DNA of 64,000 nt from Sporolactobacillus spathodeae (GTDB taxonomy: Bacteria > Bacillota > Bacilli > Bacillales > Sporolactobacillaceae). The stretch's first letter is position 1. Each line of letters opens with the position of its first letter. Where the stretch lies: the NCBI RefSeq assembly GCF_016908935.1, contig NZ_JAFBEV010000003.1:123637-187636 (forward strand). Direction: 5' to 3'. Position numbers and translations under genes: made by a program. Below the pieces are notes generated by a model. The model saw only the letters and a list, made by a program, of their open reading frames with translations, was not told the origin of the DNA and made no database searches. Below are positions 37,373 through 46,395 of the stretch, in pieces.

Positions 37373-38269
37373 ATGATTGTTTTTTGGCACGTGCTCTTTC
37401 CTGTATTACTGATTTTTGTTTCCGGTTTTATCCTTCAAAAGATTTTCCACTTGGATATCAAGCCAATTTCAACGATGGCAGTTTATCTGCTATTGCCGCT
37501 GCTTGTCTTCGATATTTTTTATAAAGAAGCAATTAATCTGAGCTTCTATCAAGTGTTTGCAGCAGCAGTCTTAATTATGTTCGCTTTAATTGTGCTGGTT
37601 GTGCTTCTCGTCAAATGTTTTCGCTTCGATCGGGCATCGCTCAGCGCACTCCTTTTGTCAACCGTCTTTCCAAACAGCGGTAATTTTGGTATTCCAGTAG
37701 TTTTGTTTGCTTTCGGGCAAAAGGGTTTAATTTATGCGATGCCGATGATGATTATCCACAATGTAATGATGAGCACGTTTGGTATCTATTTCGCCGTGAG
37801 CGGCAAAGGTGGATTGAAAACAGCTCTACGCACGGTCATAGCACAACCGCAAAACTATGCAGTTGTTCTTGGCATTCTGATGCAGCAATTCCATATCCCA
37901 CTACCAGGCAATATCTTCCAGAGTGTCCGCTATGTCAGCGATGCCGCGATACCAGTGGTGATGGTCGTTCTTGGGATGCAATTGGCGAACGTCAGTCTAC
38001 GTCAATTCAAATTCGGACGAATTAGTTTTGTACTCCTGATTCGCCTTTTTGCGTCACCGCTGATTGCTTGGGGAATTTGTGCGGCACTTCGGCTCAATCC
38101 ACTGCTCACTGATGTGATCGTGCTATTGTCTGCCATGCCAAGCGCGGCGAATACCACACTCTATGCGATTCAATTCAACGCGCAACCTAAGTTTGTCTCT
38201 AGTGCAACCTTCGTCACAACGGTGACAAGTATTTTAACTCTCGCAGTCTTGCTAAATCTCCTTTTATGA
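37373..38269 (+). CDS. AEC-family (auxin efflux carrier-like) transporter
   Basis: A 298-aa membrane protein with about ten helices. STVFPNSGNFGIPVVLFAFG in the first half and LSAMPSAANTTLYAIQF in the second are typical of the AEC family, some bacterial members of which carry malate or other organic acids. GAGGG precedes the ATG. It follows the DMT transporter by 39 bp, so the two may be co-transcribed. Confidence 0.85.
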   Translation: MIVFWHVLFPVLLIFVSGFILQKIFHLDIKPISTMAVYLLLPLLVFDIFYKEAINLSFYQVFAAAVLIMFALIVLVVLLVKCFRFDRASLSALLLSTVFPNSGNFGIPVVLFAFGQKGLIYAMPMMIIHNVMMSTFGIYFAVSGKGGLKTALRTVIAQPQNYAVVLGILMQQFHIPLPGNIFQSVRYVSDAAIPVVMVVLGMQLANVSLRQFKFGRISFVLLIRLFASPLIAWGICAALRLNPLLTDVIVLLSAMPSAANTTLYAIQFNAQPKFVSSATFVTTVTSILTLAVLLNLLL

Positions 38270-38399
38270 GTTATTTTGTTTAACCATTAGCGTTTCTATC
38301 GGACCATCCAGCCCCTATCAAAAGATGCGGCCGGTCCAATTGAATCACAATTATTATTCTATTATTCTGAATATATGAGGTTCTATGGTAGAATGGAAC

Positions 38400-38510
38400 T
38401 ATAATTTACAAGGAGGGATGTACGGCATTGGGAATCACTCTTGCCGATGCCAGGGGCTTTAACATGTTGAAAAGGCATACAGACTGAAGGAATCAGTAAG
38501 TATGCCTTCC
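38400..38510 (+). other. Possible tiny transcription unit
   Basis: TATAAT at 38400-38405, then AAGGAGGG, then a 19-codon frame from TTG 38428 to TGA 38485-38487 (begins MGITLADARGF). A hairpin GGCATAC...GTATGCC follows at 38474-38505, with a second inverted repeat GGCAT...GATGCC upstream. It could encode a small peptide or an RNA. The -35 is poor and there is no T-run after the hairpin. Confidence 0.3.
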
Positions 38511-38546
38511 GCATTAATTTAGTAAAGTGAAAAATACAAGCGCCTG

Positions 38547-38939
38547 TTAATAAATCCCAGGCGATGAAGCAGAAGCGCCATTCGTTACCGATTTGTCGCT
38601 GGAATTTGAAGATAAGCTATTGCTACTTAACGGCGTTGCGCTGTTCAAGGATTGGGTGAGCAGATAGAGCAGCAGATCGTTCGTACCTGACGTTGATTCG
38701 GTTGTAGACAAATCATCCGCATTACCGAGTGCCGAACTGTCGTTTGTAGAATCTCCGGTGTCATCAGATAGTGCATTTAGCATCTGAGATGATGAGTTGT
38801 CCATCAAGGACGAAGCAAGAATTTGTGCAAACGCGTCGGATAATTGCTTTGACTCATTTGCTTTTGTTGAGCTGGCATTTTGTTGCGACGCCGCTGGGGC
38901 GATCAGCTTGAGAAGCCCAGTATCCAAGGATACAGCCAT
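38547..38939 (-). CDS. Ser/Asn-rich hypothetical protein
   Basis: A 130-aa protein of unknown function. It has a short hydrophobic N-terminus (VSLDTGLLKLIAPAA) and then a low-complexity region rich in Ser, Asn, Asp and Thr. There is no signal peptide cleavage site or membrane helix. AGAAGGTGATTCTT precedes the ATG at 38939. An ATG nine bases earlier is less well placed. It is divergent from galU, and a second low-complexity protein follows galU. Confidence 0.6.
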   Translation of the reverse strand: MAVSLDTGLLKLIAPAASQQNASSTKANESKQLSDAFAQILASSLMDNSSSQMLNALSDDTGDSTNDSSALGNADDLSTTESTSGTNDLLLYLLTQSLNSATPLSSNSLSSNSSDKSVTNGASASSPGIY

Positions 38940-39154
38940 AAGAATCACCTTCTCTCATGAAGATTAAATCATGAATCATTCTCTACTGTTATAATTCATT
39001 TTACAGAGAATTGAAACACTCCGAGAAAAACATAATAAAAAAATATTAAAATAAGCTTAATAAAAGCAACATTCGTTGTTTAATGAAAAATAAATGCTTT
39101 CGCACTATTCTTCTTCAAGAGCAGATCGCCTAAAAACGTCGAGGAGGGCTTCAA

Positions 39155-40036
39155 ATGAATAAGATTAGAAAAGCTGTCATACCTGCGGCAGGACTTGGAA
39201 CACGCTTCCTTCCTGCGACAAAGGCTTTGCCGAAAGAGATGCTACCGATTGTCAATAAACCGACCATTCAATACATCGTTGAAGAAGCGGTACAAGCGGG
39301 CATTGAAGATATTATTATTGTGACCGGTAAGGGCAAACGTGCGATCGAAGATCATTTCGATATTGCCTATGAACTTGAACAGAACCTGACGCAGAAAAAG
39401 AAATTCGATTTACTTGAGAAGGTAAAGGAACCGTCAAAAATCGATATTCATTATATTCGACAAAAGTCGCCCAAGGGTCTTGGCCATGCTGTTTGGTGTG
39501 CGCGAAAGTTTATTGGAAATGAACCTTTCGCAGTGCTTCTTGGCGATGATATTGTCCAGAATGAAAAGCCCTGTATTCAACAGTTGGCAGAACAATACGA
39601 ACGTACAGGTTGTTCGGTACTTGGTGTGAAAGAAGTGCCTAAAAATCAGACCCAACGTTATGGCATTATTGACCCAAAATCCAATGATGGCCGTTTATAC
39701 AACGTCAATCGCTTTGTTGAGAAACCAAAGGACAATCCACCATCAAATCTGGCGATCATTGGACGCTATGTGCTGACACCGGAAATATTCGATTTTCTTG
39801 GCAAAAAGGAAATTGGGGCAGGCGGCGAAATTCAACTTACGGATGCCATCCAGAAACTGAATGAATTACAAGGTGTTTATGCCTATCAGTTTGAAGGGAA
39901 GCGCTATGATGTTGGTGAAACGCTTGGCTTTGTCCTGACTAATCTTGAAATTGCTTTGCAGAATAGTGAAATTCGTCCTGACTTACTGAAGGGACTGGAA
40001 CAGATTCTTGCAGACAAAAAACATTTACTTCATTAA
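39155..40036 (+). CDS. galU: UTP-glucose-1-phosphate uridylyltransferase
   Basis: Makes UDP-glucose for wall polymers, glycolipids and exopolysaccharide (B. subtilis GtaB is the same enzyme). It is 293 aa. [26 protein letters not shown] is the nucleotide-binding signature at residues 7-32. [21 protein letters not shown] and FVEKPK follow. GAGGAGGG precedes the ATG. It is not linked to the polysaccharide locus but should feed it. Confidence 0.95.
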   Translation: MNKIRKAVIPAAGLGTRFLPATKALPKEMLPIVNKPTIQYIVEEAVQAGIEDIIIVTGKGKRAIEDHFDIAYELEQNLTQKKKFDLLEKVKEPSKIDIHYIRQKSPKGLGHAVWCARKFIGNEPFAVLLGDDIVQNEKPCIQQLAEQYERTGCSVLGVKEVPKNQTQRYGIIDPKSNDGRLYNVNRFVEKPKDNPPSNLAIIGRYVLTPEIFDFLGKKEIGAGGEIQLTDAIQKLNELQGVYAYQFEGKRYDVGETLGFVLTNLEIALQNSEIRPDLLKGLEQILADKKHLLH

Positions 40037-40114
40037 ATATAATTTTTTAATTATTTCTTAAGATTTGTGATCCAAACTGCCAATAGATGCATCGCATCAT
40101 TGGAGGGGTTGCAA

Positions 40115-40492
40115 ATGGAAATTCAAACAGCCAGTTTGGGAACAGGTAGTGTATCGTTTGATACGAGCACCACGACGAGTCAACTGAAATCGCTGGAGAG
40201 CGAAAAGACAAAACTCGAAGCACAGCTGAATCAACTGGAGACGGGTAATTCGAGTAATAAGACAGAACAAAATCAGATTCAAGGAATCCAGCAACAAATT
40301 CAACAAATTGATCAGCAAATTCAAAAGCTGCAAGCACAATCAACAAATCAAAGTCGGATTCCAGCTCGTACGAATGCCTTGAACTTAGCCGCTGACGCAT
40401 CGTCTTCGTCAAACGTGCGCTCCGCCCAGTCTTCGTTTGGCGATCTGTTGACGATTAGTTCAGAGAGTATAAAGAAAACAGAGAACAATTAA
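40115..40492 (+). CDS. FlxA-like coiled-coil protein
   Basis: A 125-aa protein with a Gln-rich coiled coil at about residues 20-75 (SLESEKTKLEAQLNQLE, IQGIQQQIQQIDQQIQKLQ), matching the FlxA-like family, whose function is uncertain and sometimes linked to flagella. The frame is open from 40067, but GGAGGGG six bases before the ATG at 40115 decides the start. It ends at a bidirectional terminator shared with the CotD-like gene. Confidence 0.7.
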   Translation: MEIQTASLGTGSVSFDTSTTTSQLKSLESEKTKLEAQLNQLETGNSSNKTEQNQIQGIQQQIQQIDQQIQKLQAQSTNQSRIPARTNALNLAADASSSSNVRSAQSSFGDLLTISSESIKKTENN

Positions 40493-40540
40493 AAAACGAA
40501 GCGTGCACCTCAGACGATTAAAATGAAATGAGAGCAACGA

Positions 40541-40570
40541 AAAAAATCCCCGTTAACGGGGATTTTTTTT
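40541..40570. terminator. Bidirectional terminator
   Basis: ATCCCCG-TTAA-CGGGGAT with A6 on one side and T8 on the other, between the converging FlxA-like and CotD-like genes. Confidence 0.9.
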
Positions 40571-40850
40571 ACCACCAGCAATTTGGCCGCGGTGGGCATT
40601 TGCACCATTGGCAAGCTTGATAGCGTCCGGGAAGACCTGGGTCAACAATTTGAGTTTGCTGAGATTGTGTAACCGAGTGCTGCGGTACATTAACGATATT
40701 CTGCCGGTTTACATGGACTACCGGATGAACAACAGGAATGTATCGTGGAACAAAGCTATCATGTAAGACATACTGCGGATTGCAAACAATTGGTTGTACG
40801 TTGGTGTTTGCACCAGCGGTGTTGATTCCGCCAAAATTTTCTTTTCCCAT
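40569..40850 (-). CDS. CotD-like inner spore coat protein
   Basis: A 93-aa protein resembling CotD. NPQYVLHDSFVPRYIPVVHP leads into HVNRQNIVNVPQH, and a Cys/Trp/Pro-rich tail (CQWCKCPPRPNCWW) follows. CotD is a mother-cell coat protein. The frame is open to 40925, but AAAGGG stands before the ATG at 40850. A sigma-K-like promoter lies inside the longer frame, so the shorter start is more likely. Confidence 0.72.
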   Translation of the reverse strand: MGKENFGGINTAGANTNVQPIVCNPQYVLHDSFVPRYIPVVHPVVHVNRQNIVNVPQHSVTQSQQTQIVDPGLPGRYQACQWCKCPPRPNCWW

Positions 40851-40871
40851 TAACTCACGCCCTTTCTCTAT

Positions 40872-40898
40872 CAGTAGATGCATGAGCCAAAATTGTGT
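40872..40898 (-). promoter_or_regulatory. Candidate sigma-K promoter of the CotD-like gene
   Basis: On the - strand GACA, 16 bases, then CATCTACTG approximates the sigma-K pattern mACm-N16-CATAnnnTA. It would start transcription just before the ribosome site of the 40850 ATG. Confidence 0.35.
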
Positions 40899-41022
40899 CC
40901 GGGCGTTTGCCTTACCATCATTCATCTTTTCGTTCTAGACGAATCAGCTTTATAAGTTTCTGTTGCAGAACAAATGTTTGTGTTATAATAATCAAACGTC
41001 ACGTTGCATCAGGAGGTTTATA

Positions 41023-42294
41023 ATGAGATTCAGGGATTTTCATCGAAATATTAAGATACGTATTATTGAAACCTTCTCTAGCCATTTTATAGGTAATATG
41101 ATTTTTCCGTTCATGACTGTATATTTCGCCTATCATTTCGGTGGAAAGGTAACTGGATTTCTCCTCTTGTTTAACGTTTTTCTTGGTATGGCAGTATCGC
41201 TAATCGGTGGCTATTTATCCGATCAATTTGGTCGTCGGCGAATGATGCTTCTTGCCGAGTACATTCGTTTGCTTGCTTTTCTCATCATGGCGCTTTGCAA
41301 TTCACCATTTTTTCAATCTGCGGGTCTCACATTTGCGATGACTGTGCTCAATAGCATTTCATGGGGGCTTGCTGGTCCAGCGAGTGATGCGATGTTGATT
41401 GACGTCAGCACGCCAGAGCAAAGAAAATTGATGTATTCAATTACTTACTGGTCGACTAACTTTTCGATCGCAGCCGGTGGGATACTTGGCGCCCTGCTCT
41501 TTCGCCATTATTTGTTCGTGCTTTTCATCCTACTTTGTTTTGCAGAGCTTTTCGTCTTAGTCCTTGTTCTATTTTTCATTAACGAAAGTGGTGTCCCTTT
41601 AGCACGTTTGGGTGAAAAGGCACGACCATTTCATCATATTTTACAGCTGCTCGCCGGTTATAGAAAAGTTATGCAGGACAAGCTGTTTGTTGCTTTTGTG
41701 ACCGCTGGTGTCCTTGTCTTTTCAATGGAACAACAGCTAACGAATTACATTGGCATTCATCTCAGTGATCAGATGCCTGTTCAACAGATTCTGTTCTGGC
41801 ATATCGATGGCCTCGCCATGCTCGGCACACTGAGAAGCGAGAATACATTGATTGTTGTTGTTCTGATGCTGTTTGTTGCCAAAATCAGCAGACGAGTAAA
41901 TGGTAATGTGGCGCTCATTATTAGCTGTTTTCTTTTTTCAATCGGCTATGGAGCGTTGTCTTATTTCACCAATGTGTGGGTTTTGCTCATCTTTATGCTC
42001 GTTCTGACGGTTGGCGAGGTTTTTCGCGTACCCGTGGAGCAATCTTTTGCAGCGGCCATTCCGCCAGAGAACGCAAGAAGTATTTATATGGCATTCAATG
42101 GATTGAAATACAACGCAGCGCTTTTAATTGCGTCATTGACCATTACTATCAGTGCTTATTTGAGCGCATTCGAGACATCGCTTCTGATTACAGCGATTGG
42201 TCTAACAGGAACGATTATTTACTATATTTTGCTCCCCTCATTAAATCAGAAAATGCAAAGAGACAAACAAGAGCCGTCTTCTATTTCTGAATGA
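41023..42294 (+). CDS. MFS transporter
   Basis: A 423-aa transporter with about 12 helices. The loop 2-3 motif GGYLSDQFGRRRMML is clear. It resembles multidrug-type MFS proteins of Bacilli. The frame is open from 40963, but AGGAGG before the ATG at 41023 fixes the start. TATAAT at 40984-40989 and the palindrome ACAAA-TG-TTTGT just upstream probably form a regulated promoter. The substrate is unknown. Confidence 0.85.
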   Translation: MRFRDFHRNIKIRIIETFSSHFIGNMIFPFMTVYFAYHFGGKVTGFLLLFNVFLGMAVSLIGGYLSDQFGRRRMMLLAEYIRLLAFLIMALCNSPFFQSAGLTFAMTVLNSISWGLAGPASDAMLIDVSTPEQRKLMYSITYWSTNFSIAAGGILGALLFRHYLFVLFILLCFAELFVLVLVLFFINESGVPLARLGEKARPFHHILQLLAGYRKVMQDKLFVAFVTAGVLVFSMEQQLTNYIGIHLSDQMPVQQILFWHIDGLAMLGTLRSENTLIVVVLMLFVAKISRRVNGNVALIISCFLFSIGYGALSYFTNVWVLLIFMLVLTVGEVFRVPVEQSFAAAIPPENARSIYMAFNGLKYNAALLIASLTITISAYLSAFETSLLITAIGLTGTIIYYILLPSLNQKMQRDKQEPSSISE

Positions 42295-42360
42295 GGCAGA
42301 CCGGAAAGCAAAGAAATAATTGGATGATTATGGTTCAGCAGAAATTGGGGGTTAGCATCA

Positions 42361-43302
42361 ATGAAACAGAAGGTCATTGCTATTGTTGGGCCTACAGCGG
42401 TAGGCAAAACAAAAATGGGTGTCTATTTAGCGAAACGACTTGATGGGGAAGTCATTAATGGTGATGCCTCACAGATCTACCGCGAGATGTCAATTGGTAC
42501 CGCTAAAGCAACGGCAGAAGAAATGGATGGTGTACCTCATCATCTGTTGGACATATGTGATCCGTCTGAAACATATACTGCCGCCGATTATCAACGTGAC
42601 GCCAGACAAACGATCGAACGATTGGGTAGTCACAAGAAGCAACCGATTCTCGTCGGCGGGACTGGATTTTACATAAAAGCGGCGCTTTACAGTTATCGAT
42701 TTTCTGACATAAAAGCTGACAAGGCATACCGTCAACAATTGGAACAGTATGTGCAGGTAAATGGTGCTGAAGCTCTGCATGCAAAGTTGGCGCAAGTTGA
42801 CCCAATGGCGGCTTCGAAAATTCATCCACATAATGCCATACGCGTGATTCGAGCGCTGGAGGTCTATCAGCTAACCGGTATACCCTTCAGTAAACAGCAA
42901 CAGCAAGTCTCGGATCAACCGATTTATCCGGTTGTTTTTATTGGTTTAACGATGCCGCGCGAAATCCTTTATCAACGAATTGACCGCCGCGTTGATAAAA
43001 TGATGGAGGCTGGATTACTCAAGGAAGTTCAGCAACTTTATGATCAAGGACTCGCTGGTTCGCAGGCGCTTCAAGCGATCGGCTACAAAGAATTTTTTCC
43101 ATACTTCGAAGGAAAACAGAGTCTCGAAGCGTCGATTGATCAACTAAAGAAAAATTCTCGTCATTATGCCAAGAGGCAATTTACCTGGTTTCGTGGGCAA
43201 ATGCAGGTCAAGTGGTTTGATATGACCCATGCGGAGGACTGTTTTTCGCAACATGCTGAGGATGTGCTGTCTTACATCATTCAACAGCAGAAAAATGTTT
43301 AA
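42361..43302 (+). CDS. miaA: tRNA dimethylallyltransferase
   Basis: Adds the dimethylallyl group to A37 of tRNAs reading UNN codons. It is 313 aa. The P-loop is GPTAVGKTKMG at residues 10-20, NGDASQIYREMSIGTAK carries the catalytic Asp, and VGGTGFYIKAAL and the later ALQAIGYKE are family motifs. It is followed by hfq, as in B. subtilis and many other bacteria. Confidence 0.96.
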   Translation: MKQKVIAIVGPTAVGKTKMGVYLAKRLDGEVINGDASQIYREMSIGTAKATAEEMDGVPHHLLDICDPSETYTAADYQRDARQTIERLGSHKKQPILVGGTGFYIKAALYSYRFSDIKADKAYRQQLEQYVQVNGAEALHAKLAQVDPMAASKIHPHNAIRVIRALEVYQLTGIPFSKQQQQVSDQPIYPVVFIGLTMPREILYQRIDRRVDKMMEAGLLKEVQQLYDQGLAGSQALQAIGYKEFFPYFEGKQSLEASIDQLKKNSRHYAKRQFTWFRGQMQVKWFDMTHAEDCFSQHAEDVLSYIIQQQKNV

Positions 43303-43494
43303 AGCTCGATGTAAAAAAAGATAACAAATTCTCTGTGAATCTTTGCAAATGATGGAAAATTAAAATATAATCATTTTAGAGATCTTTCTGGCGGGACATG
43401 TTTTCCTTCTCAGAAAAAGGTCGGGTAAACTATAAGGATGGCGTAGGCTGCCTTGTATGGATTGGGTTTTGAGAGAGAAAAGAGGAGGATTAAA

Positions 43495-43728
43495 ATGAAA
43501 CAGTCCATTAATATTCAGGATACTTTTCTGAATCAATTACGCAAGGAAGGAACGTTCGTTACTGTGTTTCTTGTCAGTGGTTTTCAATTGAAGGGCAAGG
43601 TAAAGGCTTTCGACAACTTTACCGTTTTGTTAGATAGTGAAGGAAAACAACAGTTGATTTTTAAACATGCGATTTCAACATTTACACCATCAAAACCCGT
43701 GAATTGGACGAATCAGGAAGAAGCATAA
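43495..43728 (+). CDS. hfq: RNA chaperone Hfq
   Basis: A 77-aa Sm-like hexameric RNA chaperone. The Sm1 motif is [24 protein letters not shown], and Sm2 is represented by [10 protein letters not shown] (usually YKHAIST). The frame is open from 43453, but AGGAGG before the ATG at 43495 and the normal Hfq length fix the start. TATAAT-like sequences between miaA and hfq (near 43370) suggest that it also has its own promoter. Confidence 0.95.
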   Translation: MKQSINIQDTFLNQLRKEGTFVTVFLVSGFQLKGKVKAFDNFTVLLDSEGKQQLIFKHAISTFTPSKPVNWTNQEEA

Positions 43729-43741
43729 TAGATCTATTGAG

Positions 43742-43766
43742 GGCAGCGTTTGGCGCTGCCTTTCTT
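43742..43766 (+). terminator. hfq terminator
   Basis: GGCAGCG-tttgg-CGCTGCC followed by TTTCTT. The intergenic repeat starts immediately behind it. Confidence 0.85.
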
Positions 43767-43767
43767 A

Positions 43768-43958
43768 AAAGATAAGAATGGTTAAAATTTTGCACAAAAA
43801 ATGGAGCGAAGGCGTGAGACGTCTGCGGGAAAAACGAGCCAAGTGAGCCCCCGCAGTTTCTAGCTTGTTTGAGGAGACGTGCGGCGCCTGCGGCAAACGA
43901 GCAGCCGGAGCGCATTTTTGAAAAAAAGACATGGTGTAGCCAAGCTTCTCTTACAATA
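43768..43958. repeat. Well-preserved copy of the GC-rich intergenic repeat
   Basis: Runs from AAAGATAAGAATGG through TTTTGCACAAAAAATGGAGC, CTGCGGGAAAAACGAGCC, CCCCCGCAG, GCCTGCGGCAAACGAGCAGCC and GCGCATTTTTG to AAAAAAAGACATGG...GCCAAGC. It is collinear with the 55.6-kb copy over about 190 bp. From here to the spoVK start nothing else is recognised. Confidence 0.8.
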
Positions 43959-44153
43959 AGAATTCTGGCAATCTTTGGATGGAATGAGTGGTTTCAGCTG
44001 CCTTCTTCTGAAATCGATACGACGGGCATAAGCTAGATCCAGGCTATCTCAGTTTTCTGATAGGATACATTCCCAATATACCTTGTAAAGATGATACAAA
44101 CGCACGGGTATTGGATCCATCGGCGGGCTGAATATCAGCGAGGTGATCAAGTC

Positions 44154-45119
44154 GTGCCAGAACCGTACACATATACAAAAAATAGCCAGATTAATATTAT
44201 TTTTAATCAAAAAAAAGAAAATAGTGTACCCATGCCTTTTCCTATTGATGAGAAAATAAGCCATGCGCCGCTTGAGAAGCTGGAGTTTCGTCTGAAGAAG
44301 TTAGTCGGTATGAAAGATATTAAGCAAATGGTGAAGGAACTATACGCTTGGCTTTATGTTTGCAGGAAAAGAGAAGAATTATATCTTAAAGCCGAGCGTC
44401 AGTCACTTCACATGCTGTTTAAAGGCAATCCCGGAACCGGAAAAACAACGGTGGCTCGACTGCTCAGTCATTTGTTAGCTGAAATGGGTGTATTGACAAA
44501 AGGCCATCTCGTCGAAGTGGAACGTGCCGATCTTGTCGGTGAATATATTGGTCAGACGGCACAAAAAACGCGTGATCTCGTGAAGAAAGCGCTTGGTGGT
44601 GTATTGTTCATTGACGAAGCCTATGCATTGGCCCGCGGCGGAGAGAAAGATTTCGGCAAAGAGGCGATTGATACACTTGTTAAACAAATGGAGGATCACC
44701 ACGACGAATTTGTCTTGATTCTTGCGGGTTATTCAGAAGAAATGGACGATTTTCTCTCGATAAATCCCGGACTGCCGTCACGTTTTCCGATGATTCTTTC
44801 TTTCCCTGATTTCACTGGCAGCGAACTTCTTGGAATTGCTTTACAGATGGTCAAGGAACGCGACTATGTCTTAACGACAGAAGCTGAGAAACGGCTATCA
44901 CGGCATTTGCGGCAAAAGGCGTTGAACCAAGAAATGCATTTCAGCAATGGGCGTTATGTTCGAAACCTTGTTGAAAAAATGATTCGGCAGCAGGCCGTTC
45001 GGCTTGTCAGAGAGTCGGCGTTTGACCGTGATGCCCTGCGAACCATTCGCACGTGTGATTTGGTTCTTGAGGAAGATTACAAGCCCTCGGTCATAAGCGG
45101 CGAGGTGACGGGTCACTAA
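44154..45119 (+). CDS. spoVK: Stage V sporulation protein K (AAA ATPase)
   Basis: AAA+ ATPase of the CbxX/CfqX type required for spore maturation. Walker A is GNPGTGKTT, Walker B VLFIDEAYALARGGEKDFG, and GLPSRFP is the arginine-finger region. The start is taken as GTG at 44154, which has GAGGTG eight bases upstream. It gives 321 aa, close to the 322 aa of B. subtilis SpoVK, and aligns TYTKNSQINIIFN with that protein's N-terminus. The frame is open from 44091. Confidence 0.93.
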   Translation: MPEPYTYTKNSQINIIFNQKKENSVPMPFPIDEKISHAPLEKLEFRLKKLVGMKDIKQMVKELYAWLYVCRKREELYLKAERQSLHMLFKGNPGTGKTTVARLLSHLLAEMGVLTKGHLVEVERADLVGEYIGQTAQKTRDLVKKALGGVLFIDEAYALARGGEKDFGKEAIDTLVKQMEDHHDEFVLILAGYSEEMDDFLSINPGLPSRFPMILSFPDFTGSELLGIALQMVKERDYVLTTEAEKRLSRHLRQKALNQEMHFSNGRYVRNLVEKMIRQQAVRLVRESAFDRDALRTIRTCDLVLEEDYKPSVISGEVTGH

Positions 45120-45134
45120 GAAAGAGGCACTTCT

Positions 45135-46364
45135 ATGGAAAATGTGATTCTTGTCGGCTGTCAATTGCCCGACATGACAGACGATCACCTTCAATTGTCG
45201 CTGGAGGAACTTTCTGCATTGACAAAGACAGCAGGCGGTCAGGTCGTCTCTGTTCTTTCACAAAAGCGTCCAAAACCGGATACCGCCACTTATATTGGAA
45301 AGGGAAAGATTCAAGAATTGGAATCTTTGATCAATCAGCTAGGTGCTGAAACGATCGTTTTTAATGATGAGCTCTCTCCCGGACAGCAGGGCCGGTTAAG
45401 TCAATTATTGCAAGTGAAAATTATTGATCGGACGCAACTAATTCTTGATATTTTCGCGATTCGCGCTCGTTCCCGCGAAGGTAAACTTCAAGTCGAAAAA
45501 GCGCAGCTCCAATATCTACTACCTCGACTGAGCGGAATTGGTGTGAATCTGTCGCGCCTGGGTGGTGGAATTGGGACACGAGGTCCAGGAGAAACGAAGC
45601 TGGAAACGGATCGCCGTTACATTCGCAATCGAATCAAAGATATCGGGAACCAACTCGATAATGTTGTTCGTCATCGTGAACGTTACCGTGTGCGTCGAGC
45701 CGCAAAAAACCAATGTCAAATCGCGCTTGTCGGCTATACAAATGCTGGAAAGTCGACGATTTTTAATCAATTGACAGCTGCAGGAACTTATGAGGAAAAT
45801 CAATTGTTCGCGACACTCGATCCGCTTACGCGAAAAGTAAGGTTGACAGGAGGGTTTACCTGTCTGCTATCAGATACGGTTGGTTTCATTCAGGATCTGC
45901 CAACGCAGCTTGTCGCCGCATTTCGTTCAACACTCGAAGAAGTGGTCGGTGCGCAGCTTATTTTACACGTCATAGACGCCTCCGACCCCGATCTATCCGT
46001 GCATGAGGAAACGGTGCATGAACTGCTTGCCCAATTAGGTGCTGATACAATTCCCGTATTAACCGTGTATAACAAAAAAGACTTAGTAAAAGTTCCTTTT
46101 ATTGCACCGGCTGGCAGCATCTACATTTCGGCGCGTGACGCGGCTGATCGTTTGAAACTGCTTGAGCGAATTCAAGCATGCCTTGTTGAGCAAATGGTGC
46201 CTTATCACTGCATGATAGCAGCAGAAGACGGCACGTTGCTTTATCAAATAGAAATGCATTCAGTGATTCAAAAAAGAGTTTTTAATGAAGCGCAACAAGC
46301 CTATGAAGTTGAAGGTTATGTTTTCCCGGAAACCCCGCTTGCATCGCGTCTGCTTACAAAATAG
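45135..46364 (+). CDS. hflX: Ribosome-associated GTPase HflX
   Basis: A 409-aa GTPase (YnbA in B. subtilis) that binds 50S subunits and splits stalled ribosomes. The N-terminal HflX domain ends in the glycine-rich GGGIGTRGPGETKLETDRR. G1 is GYTNAGKST, G3 DTVGF, and G4 appears as NKKD. It is 15 bp after spoVK, the same order as in B. subtilis. Confidence 0.95.
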   Translation: MENVILVGCQLPDMTDDHLQLSLEELSALTKTAGGQVVSVLSQKRPKPDTATYIGKGKIQELESLINQLGAETIVFNDELSPGQQGRLSQLLQVKIIDRTQLILDIFAIRARSREGKLQVEKAQLQYLLPRLSGIGVNLSRLGGGIGTRGPGETKLETDRRYIRNRIKDIGNQLDNVVRHRERYRVRRAAKNQCQIALVGYTNAGKSTIFNQLTAAGTYEENQLFATLDPLTRKVRLTGGFTCLLSDTVGFIQDLPTQLVAAFRSTLEEVVGAQLILHVIDASDPDLSVHEETVHELLAQLGADTIPVLTVYNKKDLVKVPFIAPAGSIYISARDAADRLKLLERIQACLVEQMVPYHCMIAAEDGTLLYQIEMHSVIQKRVFNEAQQAYEVEGYVFPETPLASRLLTK

Positions 46365-46395
46365 AGAGATGGCATGAGGAGAATTTATCGAAAAA

